Shown: positions 50,167 to 58,971 of the stretch, in pieces
Layout of the letters: the number at the start of each line of letters is the position of its first letter
How positions within the stretch are numbered: position 1 is the first letter of the stretch
NCBI GenBank assembly: GCA_002027195.1
Contig: MWJO01000003.1
Coordinates: 1 to 64,000, forward strand
Source of the DNA: Streptomyces sp. GKU 895
GTDB lineage: Bacteria; Actinomycetota; Actinomycetes; Streptomycetales; Streptomycetaceae
Reading direction: 5' to 3'
DNA: 64,000 bases
Notes under the pieces: generated by a model
Database searches by the model: none
The model's input: only the letters and a program-made list of their open reading frames with translations
What the model was told of the DNA's origin: nothing
Translations under genes and position numbers: made by a program

Positions 50167-52475
50167 ATGTCTTCCTCCGTCAGCAGGCGTCGTCTCCTGC
50201 AACTGGCAGGGGCCACCGCGGCCGCCTCTGCCACCGGATCCTTCCTCGGCGCGCGGCCGCCCAAGCGGCCGTCGCCCCCGCGAGGAGCGACATCGGGGTC
50301 TTGGCGCACCCCTTCGAACTCGGCCAGGTCCGGCTCACCGCGAGCCGATGGCTGGACAACCAGAACCGCACACAGAACTACCTGCGGTTCGTCGACGTCG
50401 ACCGGCTGCTGTACAACTTCCGCGCCAACCACAAGCTGTCCACCAACGGCGCGGCCGCCACCGGCGGCTGGGACGCGCCGACGTTCCCCTTCCGCACCCA
50501 CGTCCAGGGGCACTTCCTCACGGCGTGGGCCCAGCTGTACGCCGTGACCGGTGACACCACCTGCCGGGACAAGGCGACCTACATGGTCGCGGAGTTGGCC
50601 AAGTGCCAGGCCAACAACACTGCCGCCGGTTTCAGCGCGGGGTACCTCTCCGGCTACCCCGAGGCCGACTTCACCGCTCTGGAGCAGCGGACCCTGAACA
50701 ACGGCAACGTGCCCTACTACACCATCCACAAGACCCTCGCCGGCCTGCTGGACGTATGGCGCCACATCGGCAGCACCCACGCCCGTGACGTGCTGCTCGC
50801 CCTGGCTGGATGGGTCGACGCGCGCACCGGCAGGCTGACGAGCCAGCAGATGCAGGCCATGCTGCAAACCGAGTTCGGCGGCATGAACACCGTGCTGACC
50901 GACCTCTACCAGCAGACGGGCGACGCGCGATGGCTCACCGTCGCCAAGCGGTTCGACCACGCCGCGGTGTTCGACCCGCTGGCGGCCAACCAGGACCAGC
51001 TCAACGGGCTGCACGCCAACACCCAGGTGCCCAAGTGGATCGGGGCCGCCCGTGAGTACAAGGCCACCGGCACGACCCGCTACCGGGACATCGCCACCAA
51101 CGCCTGGAACATCACCGTCAACGCGCACACCTACGCCATCGGCGGCAACAGCCAGGCGGAGCACTTCCGCGCCCCGAACGCCATCGCCGGTTACCTGAAC
51201 AAGGACACGTGCGAAAGCTGCAACACGATCAACATGCTCACCCTCACCAGGGAGCTGTTCGCGCTGGATCCGGACCGCGCCGCGCTGTTCGACTACTACG
51301 AGCGGGCATGGCTGAACCAGATGATCGGCCAGCAGAACCCGGCCGACGACCACGGCCACGTCACCTACTTCACCCCGCTCAACCCGGGAGGCCGACGTGG
51401 TGTGGGCCCGGCGTGGGGCGGTGGCACCTGGAGCACCGACTACGGCACGTTCTGGTGCTGCCAGGGCACGGGACTGGAGATGCACACCAGGCTGATGGAC
51501 TCCATCTACTTCCACAACGACACCACGCTGACCGTGAACATGTTCGTGCCGTCGGTGCTCACCTGGACGGAGCGCGGTATCACCGTCACCCAGACGACGA
51601 CCTACCCGGTCAGCGACACCACGACCCTGAAGGTCACCGGCAGCGTCAGCGGAACGTGGGCGATGCGCATCCGCATACCGAGCTGGACCACCGGGGCCAC
51701 CATCAGCGTCAACGGCGTCGCGCAAACCATCACCACCACACCCGGCAGTTACGCCACGCTGAACCGCTCGTGGACCTCCGGCGACACGGTCACCGTCCGC
51801 CTGCCCATGCGGATCGGCATCCGACCGGCCAACGACAACGCGAACGTCGCCGCGATCACCTACGGCCCGGTCGTCCTCGCGGGCAACTACGGCGACTCCG
51901 CACTCAGTGCCCACCCCGCACTGACCACGTCCTCGATCAAACGGACCACCAGCAGTTCACTCGCCTTCACCGCCACCTCCGGCGGCTCTACCGTCAACCT
52001 GGGCCCGTTCTACGACGCGCACGGCTTCAACTACGCCGTTTACTGGAACACCACCGGCAACACCATCCGTCTCGTCAACGCGAGCAGCGGTCTCCTGCTG
52101 GGCATCCAGAACATGTCCACTGCCAATGGCGGCCGCGCTCTGCAATGGACGGACAACGGCACCGCCGACCACGAATGGGAAATGATCACCGATGGAAGCG
52201 CGGTCCGCTTCCGCAATGCCAACAGCGGCAAGGTGCTCGGCGTCCTGAACATGGACACAGCAGACGGCGCGACCGTTCTCCAGTGGGACGACAACGGCAC
52301 CGCCGACCACAAATGGACCCTGCTCGACCAAGGCGACGGAACCTACAAGATCCGCAACGTGAACAGCGGCAAGCTGCTCGCCATCGCGGGCAACTCCACC
52401 GCCGTCGGCGCGTTCGCGATCCAGGACGCGGACGACGGCACGGCCGACAACCGCTGGCGCATCGCGCTGAACTAG
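50167..52475 (+). CDS. GH127-family beta-L-arabinofuranosidase with C-terminal trefoil, frameshifted signal
   Basis: About 769 codons. A Tat signal (SRRRLLQLAGATAAASATGS) precedes a DUF1680/GH127 domain starting PFELGQVRLTASRWLDNQN. The zinc/cysteine catalytic set of GH127 is present: CESCNTINML (Glu and Cys ligands) and FWCCQGTGLEMH (paired cysteines, one the nucleophile). YFTPLNPGGRRG and FHNDTTLTVNMFVPS are further family blocks. From about residue 640 a ricin-like trefoil repeats DNGTADHEW and DNGTADHKW. It is expected to hydrolyse beta-L-arabinofuranosides such as those on plant hydroxyproline-rich glycoproteins. The frame breaks near 50250; one extra base joins LGA to AAAQAAVAPARSDIGVLAH. 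Start: ATG 50167. Confidence 0.87.
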
Positions 52476-52477
52476 CG

Positions 52478-52858
52478 TCACCTGCCCTGGCAGGCCCTCG
52501 CTCTGAACTCCGCTACGGGGACCGTGACTTCGGATGCGTCACCATCGTCCGAGATCTTGTCGTAGCGGACTTCCCCTGGAGAGAGCCCGTCCCGGTCGCT
52601 CGGGGTGAAGGAGACACTCCTCGATGACCACGAGTTGTCCTTGGTCCAGCCGTAGAGGGCATACGTGGTCTTGGTGGCGAGGCGAGGGAGGGATCTCGTC
52701 GTGGTCCAGCCGGCGGCAGGCGAATCGAGGGTCCAGGTGGTGAGACCGGCCTTCAGAGGGCGGTCGGCGGTCCATGAACCGACCGTGACCGTCTTGTCGA
52801 CGTCGTCGCTGTCCACGTAGAGGGTCGCGCCATCGATCTGATGTCCGCAGACCATCAT
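52478..52858 (-). CDS. Hypothetical protein
   Basis: A protein of about 126 aa convergent with the GH127 gene. Segments read as conserved: MVCGHQIDGATLYVDSDD, LTTWTLDSPAAGW and TYALYGWTKDNSWSSRSVSF, followed by LSPGEVRYDKI. It looks like a small all-beta domain found in Streptomyces hypothetical proteins. No signal peptide is visible with the ATG at 52858; the frame continues protein-like for about ten residues upstream without a start codon, so the N-terminus may be incomplete. Function unknown. Confidence 0.5.
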   Translation of the reverse strand: MMVCGHQIDGATLYVDSDDVDKTVTVGSWTADRPLKAGLTTWTLDSPAAGWTTTRSLPRLATKTTYALYGWTKDNSWSSRSVSFTPSDRDGLSPGEVRYDKISDDGDASEVTVPVAEFRARACQGR

Positions 52859-52967
52859 GACGCCGAGCAGATGGCCGTCGCCGGTGACGGAGATGCCCCC
52901 GTGAGCCCCCTGCCCCCGAATGGTAGGGGGCGAGCGGCGTCGGGCCGCAGCCGTGGCAGTCAACGTG

Positions 52968-53759
52968 TCAATCGAGCGCCCCGGCTGCTTCGGGGTGCTC
53001 GTCGTCGTCCGTGGGGGCCGCACCGCGCGGTGCAAGGACGTCTCGGGTGCCGTAGCGGCGCAGCAGCCACCAGCCGTACACGGCGTGAAACACGTACACA
53101 CACACCTGCCACCAGTCCGGGGCCGCGCCAGGAGAGCGGACCTGGAAGAAGTCGTCGAGCCCATGGACGACCACCATCGGCCAGACGGAGCCGATCGCGA
53201 AACGAAGACCGGCGCAGCTGAACCCGAACAGCCCTGCGGACAGCATCTGCCACAGGGTGTCCTCCAACGGTGCGCCGAAGAAAAGGTAGTTCTGGAAGTG
53301 CCCGGCACCGAAGAGGACGGCGACGCCGGCTGCCGCGCGCACCGGGCCGAGCGGGGTGAGAGTCTGCTGCACGAGGCCCCGGCTGTAGACCTCCTCGTTG
53401 AGGCCGACCCACAGCAGGGACACCAGCGAGCTGACCACGACCGTCGTCCTGCCGTCGAGGCCGGCGAGGGCGTACGAGCCGGCGATCAGCAGCATCGGCA
53501 GGGCGAGCCACCAGCGGTGCCGCCGGCCGAGGGTGGCGGCACCGGAGGCGCGCAGCCATCCCCACCGCCACAGCACGCACCAGACAGCTGCGAAACAGGC
53601 CGCATTGACCAGACAGGCGCCCAGGTCCGGGAACCATGACGGGGCCAGCGGCGGCAGGATCACCTTGGCGAACAGCAGGAGTACGGCATGCCAGGCGAGC
53701 GTCAACTCCACGGCGCCCCAGATGGGATGGCGGGTTATGTGGCCTTTCCACTGCTCCAT
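52968..53759 (-). CDS. CPBP family intramembrane metalloprotease (Abi/CAAX-type)
   Basis: A 263-aa polytopic membrane protein of about seven helices. The three catalytic motifs of the CPBP (Abi/CAAX protease) family are present: NEEVYSRG (about residues 121-128), FGAGHFQN (about 165-172) and VVHGLDDF near residue 212, which together coordinate zinc. Members process prenylated or membrane-bound proteins or provide self-immunity. The ATG at 53759 puts the first helix near residue 20; a longer reading adds a Ser/Arg-rich tail of no value. It stands alone and the substrate is unknown. Confidence 0.88.
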   Translation of the reverse strand: MEQWKGHITRHPIWGAVELTLAWHAVLLLFAKVILPPLAPSWFPDLGACLVNAACFAAVWCVLWRWGWLRASGAATLGRRHRWWLALPMLLIAGSYALAGLDGRTTVVVSSLVSLLWVGLNEEVYSRGLVQQTLTPLGPVRAAAGVAVLFGAGHFQNYLFFGAPLEDTLWQMLSAGLFGFSCAGLRFAIGSVWPMVVVHGLDDFFQVRSPGAAPDWWQVCVYVFHAVYGWWLLRRYGTRDVLAPRGAAPTDDDEHPEAAGALD

Positions 53760-53927
53760 CACGGAGTGAGGGTAGCCGCGGCCGCCTGCTGGCTGCCCCA
53801 CGCTGTCTCGAACTCGGCTCGTGCTCGCGGGCGATGCCTGAGACAAGCCGGTCGAAGCGGGGCAGTCTGGACCGGGCGTCCTGCGGGCCTCCGCTCAGCA
53901 GCTCCACAAAAGGCGCTCGGTGGGCTG

Positions 53928-54410
53928 TCACCGCACGGCGGTGGCCCGTGGATTGACCTCGCAGCGAGCGATCTGGTCCACGGGGCCCGCGCTGGCAACG
54001 GCGACCCGGACCTTCGTCTTGCTCTTCGCGGGAACCGGCACCTGGTCGTAGGTCTCGGCCATGGTGAAGCCGTTCGCGTTCTTGTAGCTGATTTTCACGG
54101 CGAAGACACCCTGGCGTCCGTTCGGATTCCGCACCGCGACGGTCGCGTACGGGTCGTCCGTGTCCGCGCAGTGCGTGAGCACGGCGGTGCCGTCTTTGAG
54201 AGGTGGGGCAGCAGTGACGGAGGCGGACGCCGTGGGGGTGGAAGGGGCGGTCGGATGCGAACTCTGCTTGCCGCCGCTGTCAGACCTCCCTGCCGTGGAC
54301 GCAGGCTGCGGAGTGGACTTCGCTTCGTCCGATTTCGTAGCGCCGCAACCGGACAGAACTATGACTGCCGCCAGAACCACTCCGGCGGTCATGTGCACCC
54401 GCTTGATCAC
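53928..54410 (-). CDS. Putative lipoprotein
   Basis: A 160-aa lipoprotein with signal MIKRVHMTAGVVLAAVIVL and lipobox LSGC at residues 19-22, a Ser/Thr/Pro linker of about 45 residues, then a compact beta-domain with VLTHCADTDDPYATVAVRN and ISYKNANGFTMAETYD ending in IARCEVNPRA. The domain, with one cysteine at each end, resembles FxLYD-like or other small Streptomyces surface domains. Function unknown. It lies downstream of the candidate small RNA at 54585-54737. Confidence 0.8.
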   Translation of the reverse strand: MIKRVHMTAGVVLAAVIVLSGCGATKSDEAKSTPQPASTAGRSDSGGKQSSHPTAPSTPTASASVTAAPPLKDGTAVLTHCADTDDPYATVAVRNPNGRQGVFAVKISYKNANGFTMAETYDQVPVPAKSKTKVRVAVASAGPVDQIARCEVNPRATAVR

Positions 54411-54584
54411 GTCACTCTTTCCAAGAACGGAGCCGCAGGATCGATTCCAGGGCGGCTGCGCTGGTCAGCGCGTGCAGAGGCTACCAGCGGGCGGAGATCG
54501 GGAACCGCCCCGCCGAGTGCGAGCAGCCAGACCGGCTCCCTGGGGGACGAGGTCCGCGCGCCAGGCCACGGCTGGGGTGAGCCG

Positions 54585-54737
54585 AGGAAACACGTCGGGG
54601 CCTGTCCGACTGTGCGGACAGGCCCCGATCGGAGCGCCGGGCAGGCCTTGCACCTGCATTTCCCCACAGGAAGTGGGGCGTCTTTCCTTGGACCACCAAC
54701 GCGTGAACAGGCGCCGTGAGTTGCGGCGACCGGCTCG
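54585..54737 (-). ncRNA. Candidate structured small RNA with its own promoter and terminator
   Basis: On the minus strand a -10 box TAATAT (54749-54744) is followed by three consecutive hairpins: CCCCAC/GTGGGG (54662-54678), GCAGG/CCTGC (54641-54657) and a perfect 13-bp stem, CGGGGCCTGTCCG with CGGACAGGCCCCG (54596-54627), then a short TGTTTCC tail as in an intrinsic terminator. No open reading frame is convincing. The transcript would be about 150 nt. It could instead be a leader of the lipoprotein gene at 54410. No Rfam family was recognised by eye. Confidence 0.45.
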
Positions 54738-54827
54738 TGATCAATATTACCGCACGCAGCGAGGAGTGGTGACCGGGCCGGGGCGTGGCACCGGCCCGGT
54801 CGAGGCCGGCCCTGCCACCATGGCCGC

Positions 54828-55201
54828 ATGGAACGTGTACTTGGAATCGGCGGATACTTCCGGCGCGCGCCGACCCGGCGGCCCTGAGCGCGTGGTACCG
54901 CGACTGTCTGGGCCTGGACACCGACGAGCACGGGCTGTGGCATCCGGAAGCCGGGCCGACGGTGTTCGCGGCGTTCGACTCCGAGACCGACTACTTCGGG
55001 TCGCGCACCCAGCAGTCCATGCTCAACTTCCGGGTCCGCGACCTGGACGCGATGCTCGCGCAGTTGCGCGCCAAGGGAGCGGATGTGGCGGCGGAGACAC
55101 AGGAGATGGACGGTGTCGGACGGTTCGGCTGGGTCACCGATCCCGAGGGCCATCGGATCGAACTGTGGCAGCCCGCCGCCGAGCCGGGTCCAGGGGCGTA
55201 G
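54828..55201 (+). CDS. VOC (glyoxalase/bleomycin-resistance) family protein, frameshifted
   Basis: About 125 codons. The glyoxalase fold is seen in LSAWYRDCLGLDTDEHGLWH and in the second half LNFRVRDLDAMLAQLRAKGA, ending WVTDPEGHRIELWQP, where the Glu is a usual metal ligand. The N-terminus MERVLGIGGYF (ATG 54828) lies in another frame; one extra base near 54862-54868 joins it to RARADPAALSAW. Members bind small molecules or act as lyases or dioxygenases; the specific role is unknown. Convergent with the MBL-fold gene. Confidence 0.82.
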
Positions 55202-55212
55202 TCCGGCCGGCC

Positions 55213-56043
55213 TCAGACGGAACGATCGGGACCGGAGCCCTTGTCGGCGCCCTGGTAGCGGGCGAACTCCCACGGGTCGTGGGCGCAGAAGGTCTCGACC
55301 CGGTCACCGTGGTCGCGGAGCAGTTCCCGCAGTCGGGCCTGGCTGCCCAGGCGCAGATCGCGATGGACCTCGGCGCCCGTCTGGACGAGGTCCATCAACG
55401 GATGCGGCTCCTTCGCGTCCTCGACTTCGCGGTGGTAGTAGTAGGCGTCACCGCAGTGAAGGAGCCATCGGTCGCCGGTGTCCACGGCGACCGCGGTATG
55501 ACCCGCGGTGTGACCGCCCAGGGGGACCAGCTTGAACTGCGGTGGCAGGCCTTTCGGTTGTACGGCGGTGAAGCCGAACCATTCTTCCCCGGGCCCGGTT
55601 CGTAGGTGACCCAGCGGGGTTCGTGCGCCCAGTGAGCCGGGCGGTAGCGGAAACTGGGCGACTCCGCGTGCGCCGCGTGGAGTTCGGCGGCGAGCACATG
55701 GACCTGGGCGTCGGGGAAGTCGGGAAGGCCGCCGCAGTGGTCGACGTCCAGATGGGTCACGAGGATGTGCCGGACGTCGGACGGTCTGTATCCGAGCCGG
55801 GCGACCTGCCGTACGGCCGTCTCCTCCTCGGCGAGCGCGGGCTGCGCCATCTCGACCCATTCGGCGCCGAGCGTGCCGACCGGGTCGCGGACGTCGGCCA
55901 GGCCGAGCCCGGTCTCGACCAGGACCAGACCGTCGGTGTCGGTCTCGACCAGCAGACAGTGGTTGACGGCAGGACGCGGCCGCGGCGTCGTAGGTGGGCT
56001 CGATGGTGCGGACCGATCCGCAGTTCAGGTGATGGATTCGCAT
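55213..56043 (-). CDS. MBL-fold metallo-hydrolase, two frameshifts
   Basis: About 277 codons. The beta-lactamase-fold metal motif is ILVTHLDVDHCGG, with later ligands in LGGHTAGHTAV and HCGDAYYYHREVE; CAHDPWEFARYQ ends the protein. The form resembles the N-acyl-homoserine-lactonase/glyoxalase II branch. The frame is broken near 55977 (between EPTYDAAAA and the part reading AVNHCLLVETD) and near 55590, where one more G joins EPGPG to EEWFGFTAVQ. Start: ATG 56043. It is divergent from the MerR gene at 56093, whose operator overlaps this gene's promoter region, so MerR control is likely. Confidence 0.83.
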   Translation of the reverse strand: MRIHHLNCGSVRTIEPTYDAAAASCRQPLSAGRDRHRRSGPGRDRARPGRRPRPGRHARRRMGRDGAARARRGGDGRTAGRPARIQTVRRPAHPRDPSGRRPLRRPSRLPRRPGPCARRRTPRGARGVAQFPLPPGSLGARTPLGHLRTGPGEEWFGFTAVQPKGLPPQFKLVPLGGHTAGHTAVAVDTGDRWLLHCGDAYYYHREVEDAKEPHPLMDLVQTGAEVHRDLRLGSQARLRELLRDHGDRVETFCAHDPWEFARYQGADKGSGPDRSV

Positions 56044-56058
56044 GGCGACTAGGCTGCG

Positions 56059-56078
56059 ACTTGAACCGCGGTTCAAGT
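56059..56078. promoter_or_regulatory. Perfect palindromic MerR operator
   Basis: A 20-bp perfect palindrome, ACTTGAACCG followed by CGGTTCAAGT, in the 49-bp gap between the divergent MBL-hydrolase and MerR genes. It abuts the AAGGAGG ribosome site of the MerR gene. Confidence 0.8.
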
Positions 56079-56092
56079 CAAGGAGGCTTTTG

Positions 56093-56542
56093 ATGGACGC
56101 GTCGCTGCTGGACATCGCCGAGGTCGCACAGCGGAGCCGACTCGCGCCGTCGGCGCTGCGCTTCTACGAGAAGAAGGGCCTGATCGCTCCTGCCGGCCGC
56201 AACGGGCTGCGCCGCACCTATCACCCGGACGTCCTGGAACGACTGGCGCTCATCACCTGCGCACGCAGTGCCGGGTTCTCCGTCGCCGAACTCGGCCGCT
56301 TCCTCCAGGCACGGCCGTCCGACACGGACTTGCGGACAGGTATGTCCGCCAAGGCCGACGCCCTCGACGAGCAGATCGGCCGGCTCACCCGGCTCCGGGA
56401 CAGCCTGCGGCATGCCGCCGTCTGCGAGCACGAACCGCTGGTCGACTGCCCCGACTTCAAGCGAGCCGTGGGCAATGTGGCCTCGGCGAGCGTCGCCCTG
56501 CCCACAGTGGGACAGGCGGAGCGTGTGGGGTCCTACCCATGA
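56093..56542 (+). CDS. MerR family transcriptional regulator
   Basis: A 149-aa MerR regulator: winged helix-turn-helix (LDIAEVAQRSRLAPSALRFY, then EKKGLIAPAGRNGLRRTY) and a coiled-coil dimerisation helix (KADALDEQIGRLTRLRDSLR). The C-terminal effector region has two cysteines (AAVCEHEPLVDCPDFKR), as in redox- or metal-sensing members of this subgroup. The ATG at 56093 has AAGGAGG at ideal spacing. The palindrome just upstream and the divergent MBL hydrolase point to local control. The inducer is unknown. Confidence 0.92.
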   Translation: MDASLLDIAEVAQRSRLAPSALRFYEKKGLIAPAGRNGLRRTYHPDVLERLALITCARSAGFSVAELGRFLQARPSDTDLRTGMSAKADALDEQIGRLTRLRDSLRHAAVCEHEPLVDCPDFKRAVGNVASASVALPTVGQAERVGSYP

Positions 56543-56604
56543 GATTCGGCTCTGCCCCTGCCACGTGGGCGGGCCCGGACAGACTCGGGCCCGCCCAGGT
56601 CCGG

Positions 56605-56928
56605 TCAGCGCAGGGCGGCCTTGTCGCCCGTGCCGTAGCCGAGCGGGGTGATGACGCGGATCTCGGGCTCGGCGGTGAGCAGTTCTCCCACCCGGCTCAT
56701 CGCCTCGGTGAGAAAGGGAGCCTGGCTGTGTTCGTCGATGGCCTGCTGTGAGGCCCACTTCTCGACGAGCACCATGGTCAGCGGATCGGCGGCGTCCTCG
56801 TGTGCCGCGTAGGTGAGGCAGCCCGCGTCCTCGTGGGTCTGCGAGACCACCGACGCGATGACCTTCCGGGCCTCGTCCGCCCGGTCGGCGCGCAGACGCA
56901 GGGTACTGATCACGATCATGGATTCCAC
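56605..56928 (-). CDS. Antibiotic biosynthesis monooxygenase (ABM) domain protein
   Basis: A 107-aa dimeric ferredoxin-like fold: MIVISTLRLRADRADEARKV, THEDAGCLTYAAHEDAADP and VEKWASQQAIDEHSQAPF are the typical ABM blocks. Despite the name, many members are quinol monooxygenases or have unknown roles. The GTG at 56928 is chosen because AGGAGG lies seven bases upstream; an ATG three codons later (56919) is also possible. It is convergent with the MerR gene; no operon partner. Confidence 0.87.
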   Translation of the reverse strand: MESMIVISTLRLRADRADEARKVIASVVSQTHEDAGCLTYAAHEDAADPLTMVLVEKWASQQAIDEHSQAPFLTEAMSRVGELLTAEPEIRVITPLGYGTGDKAALR

Positions 56929-57091
56929 CGCTGGTCCTCCTCGCTGTGCGCACCGGAAGATCCGGCGCGCAGTCACTGAAGCACGCGTGCGGCTGCGGGC
57001 GGAACCCGCGTTATCGCAGGGTGGAAGGCCCAACCGGTCGGCACCTGCTGCCCGTTCGGGCCTCCCGAGAGTCAACGGCCATCGCTGTGGC

Positions 57092-58552
57092 TCACTGCGT
57101 GTAGAAGGTGGCGTCGCCCCGGTCGGTCGCCGTGCTGGGGGCCTGCACGTAGAGCAGGTAGTTGTAGTGGCGGATGTAGCGGCCCGGGAGGTTGTACGCC
57201 TCGTACGAGACCCCGGCGGAGTCCGCGAGGCCGGCCTGGGCGGTGAAGGAGGCGTCGGACGCGAACTGCCCTGTCCCGTCGTTCTTCTCCACCCACACCT
57301 CGTAGTTCTTGTGGCGCAGGAAGTAACCGGGGAAGTTGGCCGACTCCAGGGAGACGGTGCCGGTTCCGGTGAGTCCGGTGACGACGCGGAACTGCGAGTC
57401 GGCGAGCGGGGCTACGTTCGCCTCGATCTTGGCGCGGTAGTCCCAGTGCCGGATGAACCGGTCGGGGAAGTTGTAGGAGGAGAGCCGGATCGGGGTGAGG
57501 CCGTCCGCGACGGGGATGCCGAAGTCGGGTGTGCCGTCGGCCTTCCAGTAGATCTTCTGGACGCGGGTGCGGCGGTTGGGGTCGTTGAGCGGGGACCCGC
57601 TGATGTCCTTGTAGCTGCGGTCGTGGTAGACGAGGAGGTCCGAGGTGCCGTCCTCGGAGACCGTGAACTGGTTGTGTCCGGGGCCGTACTGGCTGGTGGC
57701 GGCGAAGCTGGCGAAGACCGGGCCGGTGCTCTTGGCCCATGACGAGGCGCTGAGCAGGTCGGCCGAGGCGGACGCGGTGAGCAGGCCCAGGCAGTAGTTG
57801 GCGTCGGTGGCGCTGGCCGAGAAGGTCAGGAAGACCTTGCCGTTCCGCTGGAGGACGGCCGGGCCCTCGTTGACCGTCTCGCCTCCGGCGGTCTCCCAGG
57901 CGGCGGTCGGCCTGCTGATCATGACGGGTGTGCCGGTGATGGCCCAGGGGCTGGACATCCGCGCGAGGTAGATGTTGGTGCCGGGACCGACGGCCGGGTC
58001 GTTCTGCGCCCAGGCGAGGTAGCGGGTGCCGTTCACGGCGAAGGTCGTCGCGTCCAGCGAGAAGGTGTCCAGCGGCAGCGCGATACGCCCCTTCACCGTC
58101 CAGGTGCCCGTGATCGGGTTCGCGTCGGCGCACTCCAGGACGTAGGGCCGGATGTGCCAGACGTTGTTGGCGTCACCGGCGGCGAAGTAGAGGTACCACT
58201 TGCCGTCGATGAAGTGGATCTCCGGGGCCCAGATGTAGCCGCCCATCGTGCCGGTGGCGGGCCTGGTCCAGATGGTCGTCTCAGCGGCCGACGTGAGCCC
58301 CTGGATCGTGGTGGCACGGCGCAGCACGATCCTGTCGTACGCCGGCACGGTCGCGGTGAAGTAGTAGAACCCGTCGGTGTGCTTGAAGATGTGCGGGTCG
58401 GCCCGCTGCTCGGCGATGGTGTTCGTGTACGTCACACCTGGCGACGCGGGCGCGGCGGCGTGGGCGGTACCGGCCGAGACACCGGTGACGGTGGCCGCGG
58501 CCGAGCCGGCGATCAAGCCGAGGACCGATCGACGGGTGAGGACAGGTCTCAC
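57092..58552 (-). CDS. GH43 (subfamily 26-like) exo-1,5-alpha-L-arabinofuranosidase with CBM42
   Basis: A 486-aa enzyme with a Tat signal (TRRSVLGLIAGSAAATVTG). It matches the architecture and motifs of Streptomyces avermitilis Araf43A: N-terminal base Asp in QRADPHIFKHTDGFYYF, mid Asp in FSLDATTFAVNG and acid Glu in GETVNEGPAVLQRNG. After about residue 330 comes a CBM42 with FIRHWDYRAKI, YFLRHKNYEVWV and YIRHYNYLLYV. The enzyme releases arabinose from the ends of alpha-1,5-arabinan. Start: GTG 58552. It is divergent from the GH43 gene at 58972; the gap carries promoters and operators for both. Confidence 0.92.
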   Translation of the reverse strand: MRPVLTRRSVLGLIAGSAAATVTGVSAGTAHAAAPASPGVTYTNTIAEQRADPHIFKHTDGFYYFTATVPAYDRIVLRRATTIQGLTSAAETTIWTRPATGTMGGYIWAPEIHFIDGKWYLYFAAGDANNVWHIRPYVLECADANPITGTWTVKGRIALPLDTFSLDATTFAVNGTRYLAWAQNDPAVGPGTNIYLARMSSPWAITGTPVMISRPTAAWETAGGETVNEGPAVLQRNGKVFLTFSASATDANYCLGLLTASASADLLSASSWAKSTGPVFASFAATSQYGPGHNQFTVSEDGTSDLLVYHDRSYKDISGSPLNDPNRRTRVQKIYWKADGTPDFGIPVADGLTPIRLSSYNFPDRFIRHWDYRAKIEANVAPLADSQFRVVTGLTGTGTVSLESANFPGYFLRHKNYEVWVEKNDGTGQFASDASFTAQAGLADSAGVSYEAYNLPGRYIRHYNYLLYVQAPSTATDRGDATFYTQ

Positions 58553-58614
58553 GGATTGCTCCCTCTGGTGCGGGCGGCGCAGAGAAACCGCCGTCCACTC
58601 GATTTCCGGTATTT

Positions 58615-58669
58615 CGAACGCCGTTCGTGAATTCGGCCAGAACGTAAGGCACGCACTCGCCCACGTCAA
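58615..58669 (-). promoter_or_regulatory. Promoter P3 and operator for the Araf43A-like gene
   Basis: Minus strand: TTGACG (58669-58664), 17-nt spacer, TACGTT (58646-58641), 13 nt (CTGGCCGAATTCA), palindrome CGAACGGCGTTCG (58627-58615). Confidence 0.75.
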
Positions 58670-58739
58670 CGCTTTGGTCAAAGAAGAGCCGACGAATCGG
58701 TCGACGCCCACCGTGCAGGCCCTTGGGCTGTCGGATGTA

Positions 58740-58795
58740 TTGACGCGTCCCGAATCCCCCACTTAATGTCTGCCCGATTCTACGAACGGCGTTCG
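58740..58795 (+). promoter_or_regulatory. Promoter P2 and operator for the GH43 gene at 58972
   Basis: TTGACG (58740-58745), 18-nt spacer, TAATGT (58764-58769), 13 nt (CTGCCCGATTCTA), palindrome CGAACGGCGTTCG (58783-58795). The -35 region is identical over 19 bp to that of P1 at 49642-49660. Confidence 0.77.
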
Positions 58796-58971
58796 ATATG
58801 TCGCACCCGTCGTAACCCCGTCATGCCACAGCCACACCGTTCCCCGGATCCGTGCCCCTTCCGGATCGTGCGGTAACCGTCCCGTCCCACCCCCACCGAG
58901 ACGAGCTCCTCCGCCACCCCCGCTCTTCCCCACTGCCGACGGTGGCACCTGCACGAAGACAGGAGATCCAC

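Larger units (their letters stand above)
58553..58971. other. Divergent control region of two GH43 genes
   Basis: No gene in this gap. It contains two complete promoter-operator units facing away from each other (58615-58669, minus; 58740-58795, plus), both of the TTGACG / -10 / 13 nt / CGAAC-N3-GTTCG type. Confidence 0.7.

Noticed and set aside
54641-54740. Possible tRNA or riboswitch on the minus strand
   Set aside because: The stems do not fold as a cloverleaf and I could not match the known riboswitch consensus sequences I remember; kept only as an unnamed structured RNA candidate.
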